A stretch of 14,072 bases of DNA, taken from assembly GCA_964647545.1 (NCBI GenBank), contig CAZYHS010000029.1:1-14072 (forward strand), written 5' to 3'. The notes under the pieces are model-generated. The model did not search any database. It saw only the letters and a list, made by a program, of their open reading frames with translations, and was not told where the DNA came from. This DNA is from CAZYHS01 sp964647545 (lineage in GTDB: Bacteria > UBA10199 > GCA-002796325 > 1-14-0-20-49-13). The translations under genes were made by a program, and so were the position numbers. The number at the start of each line of letters is the position of its first letter. Position 1 is the stretch's first letter. Positions 6,451 through 13,059 of this stretch are shown one piece after another.

Positions 6451-6462
6451 CAGACGTTTTAT

Positions 6463-6972
6463 ATGGACATTAAATTTTTCATCTTTATTTGCATGGCGCT
6501 TGTTGGTGTTGTTTCGGCCGGCGTTGTCGCGTTTTCGCGCAACATGATCTATTCGGCGTTTGCGCTGCTGGGGGTTTTTGTCGGAGTGCTCGGACTCTAC
6601 GTGATGCTGTCGGCCGACTTTGTAGCGGTTGTGCAGCTGGTGGTTTACATCGGCGGAGTACTGGCGTTGATCCTTTTTGCGGTGATGCTGACTGCCAAAA
6701 TAGAGGCTGCGAACGGCAAAAAGAAATTAATGAACCGCGCAATGGAACCTGTTCCGGCTCTTATCGGTGTTGCGATTCTTGGCGGGCTGCTCATTAAGGC
6801 AATTCATTCGGGTGTGTGGATTAAGCGCATCACAGAAAATTTTCAACCGACCACAAATAACATTGGTGGCATGCTTCTTCAGACGTATCTGCTTCCGTTC
6901 GAAATTATTTCGCTCCTTTTGGTTTTAGCGCTTGTCGGAGCGGTTTTGCTTGCAAGACGCGAGGTAAAGTAA
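6463..6972 (+). CDS. nuoJ: NADH:quinone oxidoreductase subunit J
   Basis: NuoJ is a five-helix membrane-arm subunit whose third helix rearranges during turnover. The characteristic segment runs from YSAFALLGVFVGVLGLYVML (about 30-49) through SADFVAVVQLVVYIGGVLAL (50-69). Other hydrophobic stretches are at 3-24, 92-112 and 145-164. The 169-residue length is normal. AGGGG lies about 12 bases before the start, further than ideal. Its TAA stop shares one base with the nuoK ATG (TAATG). Confidence 0.95.
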   Translation: MDIKFFIFICMALVGVVSAGVVAFSRNMIYSAFALLGVFVGVLGLYVMLSADFVAVVQLVVYIGGVLALILFAVMLTAKIEAANGKKKLMNRAMEPVPALIGVAILGGLLIKAIHSGVWIKRITENFQPTTNNIGGMLLQTYLLPFEIISLLLVLALVGAVLLARREVK

Positions 6973-7277
6973 TGCTTGGTTTGGAACATTTTTTAATTTT
7001 TGGCCTGATCATTTTTGTGTTGGGGCTCTACACCTGCCTGACGCGCACGAACGCAATCGGCATTTTGATGGGCATCGAGCTCATTTTGAACGCGGCCGGT
7101 ATTAACTTTATCGCCTTTGCACATTTTAACGGCAATAATTTGCACGGCCACGTCATGACGCTTTTCATAATTGTGCTGGCTGCGGCAGAAGCTGTTGTCG
7201 GGCTTGGAATTTTGCTCGGAATTTACCGCCGTTTTGGTTCGATAGAAACAAGCGACGCAAAACTTTTAAAAGAATAG
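6972..7277 (+). CDS. nuoK: NADH:quinone oxidoreductase subunit K
   Basis: NuoK is a three-helix, MrpC-like subunit that carries two membrane glutamates of the proton path. Both are seen: E36 in LMGIELILNAAGINF, and E73 in LAAAEAVVGLGILL. The length is 101 residues, as usual. GAGG lies 7 bases before the ATG inside the end of nuoJ, and the start overlaps the nuoJ stop by one base, so translation is coupled. The nuoL start follows 2 bases after its stop. Confidence 0.96.
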   Translation: MLGLEHFLIFGLIIFVLGLYTCLTRTNAIGILMGIELILNAAGINFIAFAHFNGNNLHGHVMTLFIIVLAAAEAVVGLGILLGIYRRFGSIETSDAKLLKE

Positions 7278-7279
7278 CT

Positions 7280-9451
7280 ATGGATTTTGTGAAATACGCA
7301 TTTTTAATTCCGCTTCTGCCGCTACTGGGCGCACTCTTTAACGGCGTGCTGAGCTTTTCGGGCGGTCGTATCCGTAAGAGGTTGACCGGCTTTGTTGCCT
7401 GCGGGGCTGTTTTTGCATCGTTTGTAATAGCCGCCGGAATTTTCTGGCAGCTCTTAAATCTTCCGGCCGACGCAAGAAGTATGACGGTCAATTATTTTTC
7501 GTGGTTCGATTTGCCGCTCCTTAAAGCGAACATCGCATTTTTGATCGACCCGCTAAGTGTTGTGATGGCGCTGGTTGTAACCGGCGTAGGTTTTTTAATT
7601 CACGTTTATTCGATCGGCTACATGTCGCCCGATGTCTCGTTCACGAGGTTTTTTTCTTATCTCAACCTCTTTTGTTTCGCGATGCTTACGCTGGTTTTGG
7701 CCGACAATTTGCTTTTGATGTTCGTCGGCTGGGAGGGCGTCGGGCTTTGTTCGTACCTGCTTATCGGTTTTTGGTTCGAGCATAAGCCAAATGCAGTCGC
7801 CGGCATGAAGGCTTTTTTGGTCAACCGGATCGGCGATTTCGGATTTTTGATCGGGCTGATGCTCCTTTTTTGGACGTGCTATTCTGTTGGTCAGCCGTCG
7901 GTTACTTTTAATGAGTTGAGGGAAATCGCGCCGCTTCTGGCCGACGCTAAAATCGGTTCATTTGCTGCGGTTACGGTGATTTGCCTCTTTCTTTTCTTCG
8001 GCGCGACCGGAAAATCGGCGCAGCTTCCGCTTTACGTGTGGCTCCCCGACGCGATGGCCGGCCCGACCCCTGTTTCGGCTCTTATCCATGCCGCGACAAT
8101 GGTGACCGCCGGCGTTTACATGATCGGCAGATTGAATTTTCTATTCAGCATGTCGCCGGTCGCTTTAATGGTTGTCGCAACTGTCGGCGGCATCACGGCG
8201 CTTTTTGCCGCGTCGATCGGATTTGCGCAAAACGACATTAAAAAAGTTCTGGCCTACTCAACGGTGAGTCAGCTCGGTTTCATGTTCCTCGGCATGGGAA
8301 CGGGAATGTACGCCGCGGGAATTTTTCATCTTGTGACGCACGCGTTTTTTAAGGCGTGTTTGTTCCTAGGCGCCGGCGCGGTGATCCTCGGGATGCATCA
8401 CGAGCAGGACATCCAAAAGATGGGCGGCTTGAGAAAATATATGCCGGTCACTTTCTGGACGTTTCTCATTGCGACACTTGCCCTGTCAGGAATTTTTCCG
8501 CTGGCCGGATTTTTCAGCAAAGACGAAATTTTGTGGCAGGTCTTTTCGCGCGGCGGCGAGCATCATTTATATTACATCTTGTGGGCTTTTGGAATTCTGG
8601 GCGCGATTTGTACGGCGTTTTACATGTTTAGATTGGTGAGTTTGACTTTCTTTGGCGAGCTTAGGACAAAATGCGAACATGATCTTGACGAAGCCGATGC
8701 GCTCGACGATCAGCATCACGACGTAAATTTGCATCAGCCGATGGCGCCTCAGGAACAGCCGAAGGTTATCACCTCGGTGCTGGTTGTGCTGGCGCTCCTT
8801 TCGGCGGTCGCCGGTTTTGTGGGCGTGCCGCATGCGCTTGGCAAGTTTATTCATCTTCCGAATTTTTTCGACACTTGGCTTATGCCGGTTTTTGAGAGTG
8901 CCCCTCAAGTGGGCGAGGCCGTCTCTGTCGCAGGCGAAGTTGCCGCCGAAGCTGAAGGCGCCGCTGCTCATGCAGTAAATCACGCGAGTGCGTTCGTCGA
9001 ATATCTTTTAATGGGTGTGTCGCTCCTCGTTGCGTTTGGCGGCATTTTTGCGGCGGTTTGGCTCTACCTGCGCCGGCTCGATCTCGTGGAAAGTTTCACA
9101 GCGCGCTTTGCCTTGTTATACAAAATTGTTCAGAACAAATATTACGTTGACGAAATTTACGATGCTGTTTTTGTTAAGCCTGTTTTGGCTCTTGAAAATT
9201 TCCTAAAACGCTTCGACGAAATTGTCATCGACGGGCTTGTCAACGCCGTCGGAGTTGTGAGCGTATTTTGGGCGGCCCTTTCCGGTTGGGTCGATTCTGT
9301 TTTCGTTGATGGCTCGGTGAAAGGTGTTGCAAATTTAACGATCGCCGCCGGAAGACGTGTGAGAAAAATTCAAACCGGCCGCATTCAACATTATTACTAT
9401 CTGGCAATGTTCGGACTTATCGTCCTTATCGTGTGGAGGTTATTTGCATGA
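7280..9451 (+). CDS. nuoL: NADH:quinone oxidoreductase subunit L (antiporter-like)
   Basis: NuoL is the distal proton-pumping subunit, with about 16 helices. Channel residues are conserved: E152 in VGWEGVGLCSYLL, K245 in GATGKSAQLP, K358 in THAFFKA and K415 in FFSKDEIL. The long C-terminal part (about 570-723) covers the lateral amphipathic helix and last membrane helix. At 723 residues it is longer than the E. coli protein. The extra length lies mainly in two soluble loops: a His/Asp-rich loop (about 462-493) and an Ala/Glu-rich loop (about 540-572). Such loops vary widely in this family. The ribosome site is weak. Its last codons contain GGAGG that serves nuoM, and stop and start overlap (ATGA). 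Confidence 0.97.
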   Translation: MDFVKYAFLIPLLPLLGALFNGVLSFSGGRIRKRLTGFVACGAVFASFVIAAGIFWQLLNLPADARSMTVNYFSWFDLPLLKANIAFLIDPLSVVMALVVTGVGFLIHVYSIGYMSPDVSFTRFFSYLNLFCFAMLTLVLADNLLLMFVGWEGVGLCSYLLIGFWFEHKPNAVAGMKAFLVNRIGDFGFLIGLMLLFWTCYSVGQPSVTFNELREIAPLLADAKIGSFAAVTVICLFLFFGATGKSAQLPLYVWLPDAMAGPTPVSALIHAATMVTAGVYMIGRLNFLFSMSPVALMVVATVGGITALFAASIGFAQNDIKKVLAYSTVSQLGFMFLGMGTGMYAAGIFHLVTHAFFKACLFLGAGAVILGMHHEQDIQKMGGLRKYMPVTFWTFLIATLALSGIFPLAGFFSKDEILWQVFSRGGEHHLYYILWAFGILGAICTAFYMFRLVSLTFFGELRTKCEHDLDEADALDDQHHDVNLHQPMAPQEQPKVITSVLVVLALLSAVAGFVGVPHALGKFIHLPNFFDTWLMPVFESAPQVGEAVSVAGEVAAEAEGAAAHAVNHASAFVEYLLMGVSLLVAFGGIFAAVWLYLRRLDLVESFTARFALLYKIVQNKYYVDEIYDAVFVKPVLALENFLKRFDEIVIDGLVNAVGVVSVFWAALSGWVDSVFVDGSVKGVANLTIAAGRRVRKIQTGRIQHYYYLAMFGLIVLIVWRLFA
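9435..9439 (+). promoter_or_regulatory. ribosome binding site deciding the nuoM start
   Basis: GGAGG is 8 bases before the ATG at 9448 and lies inside the last codons of nuoL. It supports that ATG over the in-frame GTG at 9433. Confidence 0.7.
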
Positions 9452-10932
9452 GCTTTCCGATTCTATCATTTACGACTTTTTCGCCGCTGATCGGCGCGCT
9501 GATCATTCCGTTCTTGCCGAAAGGTCGCGACGTGCTTGTGAAATGGGTCGCACTTATTTCGACGATACCGGCGCTGATTTGCGCGGTCATTATGTTTGCC
9601 AAGTTCGACGGCTCGCTTTCGACAATGCAATTTGTCGAAGGCCCGTTCGATTGGATCAAAGCGTTCAATATTCAATATTTTGTCGGCATGGACGGGCTCG
9701 CAGCTCCGATGGTCTTCTTGACTCCGCTCATTTCGACGATCTGCATCATCGCGTCGTGGGGAATTTCAAAACAGGTTAAGGGATATTTTTCGCTTTTCTT
9801 ACTTTTGCAAGCAGGCATGACCGGCGTATTTGTAGCGCTCGATTTTTTCCTCTTCTACGTTTTCTGGGAAGTGATGCTTTTGCCTATGTATTTTTTGATC
9901 GGCATTTGGGGCGGACCGCGCCGCGAATATGCAGCTATTAAGTTCTTTCTCTACACACTGCTAGGTTCGGTCATGATGCTGCTTGTGATGCTGGCCTTCT
10001 ATTTTTACAGCGAGGGCAACACATTCAATCTGCTCACGCTTATGCAGCAGAACGTTCACATCGGCCCGTTGACGGGGCACACTTTCAGGCTCATTTGCTG
10101 GCTCGGTCTAATGATCGCGTTTGCAATTAAAGTTCCTGTCTTTCCATTTCACACTTGGTTGCCCGACGCACACGTTGAAGCGCCGACTGCAATTTCCGTC
10201 ATTCTTGCCGGTATTTTGTTGAAGATGGGAACTTACGGAATGCTTCGTTTTTGCTGGCCCCTTTTCCCCGACATTACTTTTGAGCTCGCAAGATGGGTCG
10301 CGATCTTCGGGTTGATAAACATCGTTTACGGAGCGCTGTGTGCAATGGCGCAAAAAGATTTCAAGCGACTCATCGCCTATTCGAGTATTTCGCACATGGG
10401 ATTTTGCCTGCTAGGCATGTCGAGCTTCACCGCAGAAGGTATGAACGGCGCGGTTTTGCAAATGTTCAATCACGGCACTATCACAGCGCAGTTGTTCCTC
10501 ATCGTCGGCATTATTTATGACCGTGCACATCATCGTGACATTGAGGGTTTTGGCGGACTTGCCCACACCATGCCGCGCTACGCAGTTTTTACCGCCATCG
10601 CATTTTTCGCTGCTCTGGGACTTCCGGGGCTTTCGGGATTTATCAGCGAAGCGCTTGTCTTTCTCGGTTCGTTTAAAACTTGGCCTATCATCACGGCGGT
10701 ATCTGCCAGCGGAATCGTGCTGACGGCGGCTTATATTTTGTGGACCTACCAGCGCATTTTCCTCGGCAAGGTGAACGAGAAATATCAATCTCTCAGAGAC
10801 ATTTCGGCTCGCGAGGTTGTGACTCTTGTGCCGCTTGTCGTGATCGTTTTTGTGCTCGGCGTTTATCCCAAAATTATGATCGACGTTATGAACGCAACGC
10901 TGGTTTCAATTAACGCGCTGGTTGCCAAATAA
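9448..10932 (+). CDS. nuoM: NADH:quinone oxidoreductase subunit M (antiporter-like)
   Basis: NuoM is a proton-pumping, Mrp-antiporter-like membrane subunit of about 14 helices. The key glutamate is E141 in FYVFWEVMLLPMYFLIGIWG and the key lysine is K228 in FAIKVPVFPFHTWLPDAH. The lysine/histidine segment around DFKRLIAYSSISHMGF is also present. At 494 residues from the ATG at 9448 it has the normal size. That start overlaps the nuoL stop (ATGA) and has a strong ribosome site. The nuoN start lies 2 bases after its stop. Confidence 0.97.
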   Translation: MSFPILSFTTFSPLIGALIIPFLPKGRDVLVKWVALISTIPALICAVIMFAKFDGSLSTMQFVEGPFDWIKAFNIQYFVGMDGLAAPMVFLTPLISTICIIASWGISKQVKGYFSLFLLLQAGMTGVFVALDFFLFYVFWEVMLLPMYFLIGIWGGPRREYAAIKFFLYTLLGSVMMLLVMLAFYFYSEGNTFNLLTLMQQNVHIGPLTGHTFRLICWLGLMIAFAIKVPVFPFHTWLPDAHVEAPTAISVILAGILLKMGTYGMLRFCWPLFPDITFELARWVAIFGLINIVYGALCAMAQKDFKRLIAYSSISHMGFCLLGMSSFTAEGMNGAVLQMFNHGTITAQLFLIVGIIYDRAHHRDIEGFGGLAHTMPRYAVFTAIAFFAALGLPGLSGFISEALVFLGSFKTWPIITAVSASGIVLTAAYILWTYQRIFLGKVNEKYQSLRDISAREVVTLVPLVVIVFVLGVYPKIMIDVMNATLVSINALVAK

Positions 10933-10934
10933 TT

Positions 10935-12365
10935 ATGCCGAATATTTTAAGCTTAATTCATTTTGTTCCTGAAATTATTTTGTCGGTCGGCGCAATTGCG
11001 CTGATTTTATGGGCGATGCTTCCGGCTAGGTTTGGAAAGTTTGCGTGGGTCGGATCGGTTGTAGTTCTGGTAGCTGCTTTGGCAGCTGTTTTTTCTCAGT
11101 GGAACGTCGGTAGCCCGCCACTTTTTTGGGGGATGTTGCTGCTCGACCGCGGTGCGATATTTTTCAAGGTTCTTTTTATCATCGCCGGAATTTTAATTTC
11201 GATTGTTTCCAGCCGCTCGAACGAACTTAAGCAGGACGAGCCCGAATTTTTCGCGATTTTGCTTGGTTTGGTTTTGGGCATGTCGCTTCTTGCGCAGGCT
11301 GTAAACATTCTTGCCATTTATCTTGCACTCGAATTTGTCAGCCTGCTTTCGTATTTGCTGGTTGGCTACGTTAAGGGGAGCCGCGCTTCAGGCGAGGCGG
11401 CGATCAAATATCTTCTTTATGGAGCTGTCGCGAGCGGCATTTTTCTTTTCGGTGCTTCTTATATTTTCGGCGCGACTCAAACGCTCGACATTGAAATTGC
11501 GGCGAGCGTTTTGTCGAAGCTCGAAACAATCCCGCTGGCTGTTTACGTCGCCGGCATTTTTATGCTTGCCGGATTTTTCTATAAAATTGCCGCGTTTCCC
11601 ATGCAGGCGTGGTGTCCCGACGCCTACGAAGGGGCGCCAATTCCTGTCGCTTCGTTTTTGTCGGTTGCGCCAAAGGCCGCCGGCTTTGCCGTTTTGATGC
11701 ACGTTGCAAAATTTTGGGGAGTTGAGTTCGGATGGGGCTTTGTTTTTGCTATCGTTGCCGCTGTCACGATGACGTTTGGAAATCTTTCGGCGATTCCGCA
11801 AAATAATGTGAAGCGTCTTTTGGCCTATTCGTCGATTGCGCATGCCGGTTATCTTTTAATGGGATTGGCCTGCGGCACGCAGCGCGGGTTTGACGCTGTC
11901 TATTTTTATTTCGTCGCCTATCTTGTGATGAACGTTGGAGCCTTTCTTGTTGTGCAGATTGTCAGCAATAAATTTGGTGCAGAAACAATCGATGCGTACG
12001 TTGGCCTTGCACGTCGCGGCCGAGGGGGCATGGTTGCAGCGGTTTGCATGACGATATTTTTGCTTTCGCTGACGGGCGTTCCGCCGTTTTTTGGGTTCAT
12101 CGGAAAATTCTATCTCTTCGCCGCTGTTTTAGACGCGAAGCTTTACTGGCTGGCAATTGTCGGCATTGTTAACAGCGTCATCTCACTTTATTATTACATG
12201 CGAATTGCGAAAGCGATGTTCTTCGGCTCTACCGGCGACGAGAGCGCGCTGCCGCTTGTGCCAAAGAGGCTCATGTTGACTTCTTCAGCACTGGCAATTC
12301 TCACGATTGTTTTCGGAATTTTCTGGCAGTGGCTTGCCGTTCTTGTCGCAACAATTTCCGCCTAA
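10935..12365 (+). CDS. nuoN: NADH:quinone oxidoreductase subunit N (antiporter-like)
   Basis: NuoN is the third antiporter-like subunit, next to NuoK, with about 14 helices. Channel residues are seen: E133 in YLALEFVSLLSYLLVGY, K217 in FFYKIAAFPMQAW and K247 in SVAPKAAGFAV. NNVKRLLAYSSIAHAGYLL follows later. The 476-residue length is normal. It is the last gene of the operon: convergent transcription follows, no intrinsic terminator with a T-run is seen after it, and the first palindrome (type A) begins 30 bases downstream. Confidence 0.97.
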   Translation: MPNILSLIHFVPEIILSVGAIALILWAMLPARFGKFAWVGSVVVLVAALAAVFSQWNVGSPPLFWGMLLLDRGAIFFKVLFIIAGILISIVSSRSNELKQDEPEFFAILLGLVLGMSLLAQAVNILAIYLALEFVSLLSYLLVGYVKGSRASGEAAIKYLLYGAVASGIFLFGASYIFGATQTLDIEIAASVLSKLETIPLAVYVAGIFMLAGFFYKIAAFPMQAWCPDAYEGAPIPVASFLSVAPKAAGFAVLMHVAKFWGVEFGWGFVFAIVAAVTMTFGNLSAIPQNNVKRLLAYSSIAHAGYLLMGLACGTQRGFDAVYFYFVAYLVMNVGAFLVVQIVSNKFGAETIDAYVGLARRGRGGMVAAVCMTIFLLSLTGVPPFFGFIGKFYLFAAVLDAKLYWLAIVGIVNSVISLYYYMRIAKAMFFGSTGDESALPLVPKRLMLTSSALAILTIVFGIFWQWLAVLVATISA

Positions 12366-12394
12366 ATTTTTTGTAAGTTTTTCGTCTTCCGGCC

Positions 12395-12424
12395 TGTCAC
12401 CCCCGAGGTAGTAATCGGGGGTCT
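12395..12424. repeat. dispersed palindromic repeat, type A, copy 2
   Basis: Stem CCCCCGA / TCGGGGG (7 bp) encloses the 8-base loop GGTAGTAA, preceded by TGTCA. It matches copy 1 at 3486-3515 in stem, loop length and left flank. It lies 30 bases after the nuoN stop and could stabilise the mRNA end, but no T-run follows. Confidence 0.8.
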
Positions 12425-12440
12425 CGTTAGTGCCAATTGC

Positions 12441-12479
12441 GTCATTGCGAGGAGCTTCAAGCGACGAAGCAATCCCCCC
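12441..12479. repeat. dispersed repeat, type C (GTCATTGCGAGG family)
   Basis: It begins GTCATTGCGAGGAGC and ends GCGACGAAGCAATC, the two ends of a widely scattered intergenic repeat in many bacterial genomes. The ATTGC and GCAAT ends pair. It starts 16 bases after the type A copy, much as type B follows type A copy 1 by 16-17 bases. Its last bases merge into the repeat arm at 12469. Confidence 0.75.
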
Positions 12480-12505
12480 TTCCACCCCAGATAATTAATT
12501 TTCGC
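12469..12505 (+). repeat. 35-base repeat, left copy (direct)
   Basis: It reads GCAATCCCCCCTTCCACC then CCAG, TAAT and AATTTTCGC. It matches the reverse complement of 12979-13014 with one indel and about three mismatches, and matches 12740-12773 more loosely. Weak similarity to the longer R arm may continue to about 12545. Confidence 0.75.
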
Positions 12506-12557
12506 GAATTAGGAGTTGAGCGACTGAGCTAAACTGTGCGGGTCCTGTCGCGTAGCA

Positions 12558-12635
12558 GCCCCAATTTTGGCATCGGCTTTTTTACATGGTTTAAGATTGT
12601 TCGATTTGTTTTTAGCCTGCTGGCAAAATTGGGGC
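12558..12635. repeat. 12-bp inverted repeat around a 54-base loop
   Basis: GCCCCAATTTTG at 12558-12569 is exactly complementary to CAAAATTGGGGC at 12624-12635. The T-rich loop contains no evident gene. Confidence 0.7.
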
Positions 12636-12670
12636 ACCCCGCCACGCGCCACCCGCATAAAGTTAGCACT

Positions 12671-12684
12671 AGTGTCGGGCGCTT
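12671..12684. repeat. AGTGTCGG-type short palindrome, copy 1
   Basis: AGTGTCGGGCGCTT followed by AA. It differs from copy 2 (12710-12723) by two bases, and both are followed by an A-containing pyrimidine-rich tail. Confidence 0.5.
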
Positions 12685-12707
12685 AATCCCTAAAGCGGCT
12701 TGGAGGC

Positions 12708-12724
12708 TAAGTGTCGGACACTTA
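12708..12724. repeat. AGTGTCGG-type short palindrome, copy 2
   Basis: TAAGTGT, CGG, ACACTTA: a perfect 7-bp stem with a three-base loop. Confidence 0.65.
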
Positions 12725-12783
12725 ACCTCATCGCATTAACAATCTCCCGAACACCCAAGCTAATTAATTTTCGATTCGAGCAG

Positions 12784-12894
12784 CTAGATTTTCTTGGCTT
12801 TGCGTCCAATGCGTTCGCGTAAACCTTTGATGAGACTTTTAATACGCGATGATGGCCCGTTGTTCGAAGCCTCAAAAAACTTCCTGAAGAGAAT
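12784..12894 (-). pseudogene. possible C-terminal remnant of a decayed basic protein
   Basis: On the minus strand a stop-to-stop frame of 36 residues, without a start codon, ends in a lysine/arginine-rich helix-like tail (RIKSLIKGLRERIGRKAKKI). A TAA stop lies immediately upstream in frame. The tail composition looks like a real protein end, and its last codons lie inside the repeat arm at 12739-12807, whose inverted copy at 12933-13014 has lost this frame. It could be the end of a multicopy gene, but it could also be chance. I do not recognise it. Confidence 0.2.
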
Positions 12895-12924
12895 TTAAAG
12901 GTTTTTTTGAGGCAAGTTCGGGCC
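12854..12924. repeat. strong two-step hairpin inside the inverted repeat
   Basis: Outer stem: GGCCCG (12854-12859) with CGGGCC (12919-12924). Inner stem: GCCTCAAAAAAC (12869-12880) with GTTTTTTTGAGGC (12901-12913), differing only by one T. The loop is 20 bases. The A/T-run inside the stem could act as a terminator-like structure in either direction. Confidence 0.7.
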
Positions 12925-13039
12925 GTCAAGCAGGAACGCAAATGCCATAGAAAATCAGCGTTGCTCGATTCATAAAATGCGAAAATTTATTAGCTGGGGT
13001 GAAAGGGGGATTGCAGTGCCTCTCGTGGGCGTTCGTCTA

Positions 13040-13054
13040 AGGTGCCCGACTCTT
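13040..13054. repeat. AGTGTCGG-like palindrome, diverged copy 3
   Basis: AGGTGCCCGACTCTT resembles copies 1 and 2 with several changes. It lies just beyond the stop of the minus-strand deaminase gene. Confidence 0.3.
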
Positions 13055-13059
13055 AAATA

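Larger units (their letters stand above)
12739..13014. repeat. 276-bp nested inverted repeat (MITE- or REP-like element)
   Basis: The left arm (12739-12807) and right arm (12933-13014) are diverged reverse complements. Over the outer 34 bases they agree at 28 positions without gaps (CAATC..CCC...CACCC, then GCTAAT, AATTTTCG). After an indel of about ten bases the match resumes with TCGAGCA, GATTTTCT, TGGC, TTTGCGT. Between the arms sits a second, strong hairpin (12854-12924). Transcribed, the whole would fold into a long branched hairpin. No transposase is present and no clear target-site duplication is seen. Confidence 0.6.
12366..13059. other. repeat-rich interval without a convincing gene
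   Basis: This is about 690 bases between two convergent units (nuoN on plus, the kinase-deaminase gene on minus). It holds a type A palindrome, a type C repeat, three copies of a 35-80-base repeat (two direct, one inverted), a 12-bp inverted repeat around a 54-base loop, three AGTGTCGG-like palindromes and a strong central hairpin. The open frames in it are short, lack ribosome sites and run across the repeats. No tRNA cloverleaf was found. Confidence 0.75.

Noticed and set aside
9433..9447. Upstream GTG start for NuoM
   Set aside because: It would lie upstream of the GGAGG ribosome site, which is correctly spaced for the ATG at 9448.
12512..12545. Minus-strand TAGCTCAGTCGCTCAAC resembling a tRNA D arm
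   Set aside because: No acceptor stem, anticodon arm or T arm could be placed around it in either direction; the plus-strand sequence is better explained as an imperfect palindrome.
12536..12739. 67-codon plus-strand open frame
   Set aside because: It spans the 12-bp inverted repeat and the AGTGTCGG palindromes, has no ribosome site and no family-like segment.
12690..12941. 83-codon minus-strand open frame in the repeat region
   Set aside because: No ribosome site, odd composition, and it runs across the central hairpin and the repeat arm.
12441..13014. CRISPR array
   Set aside because: The repeats are few, diverged, in mixed orientation and unevenly spaced, with no cas genes nearby.
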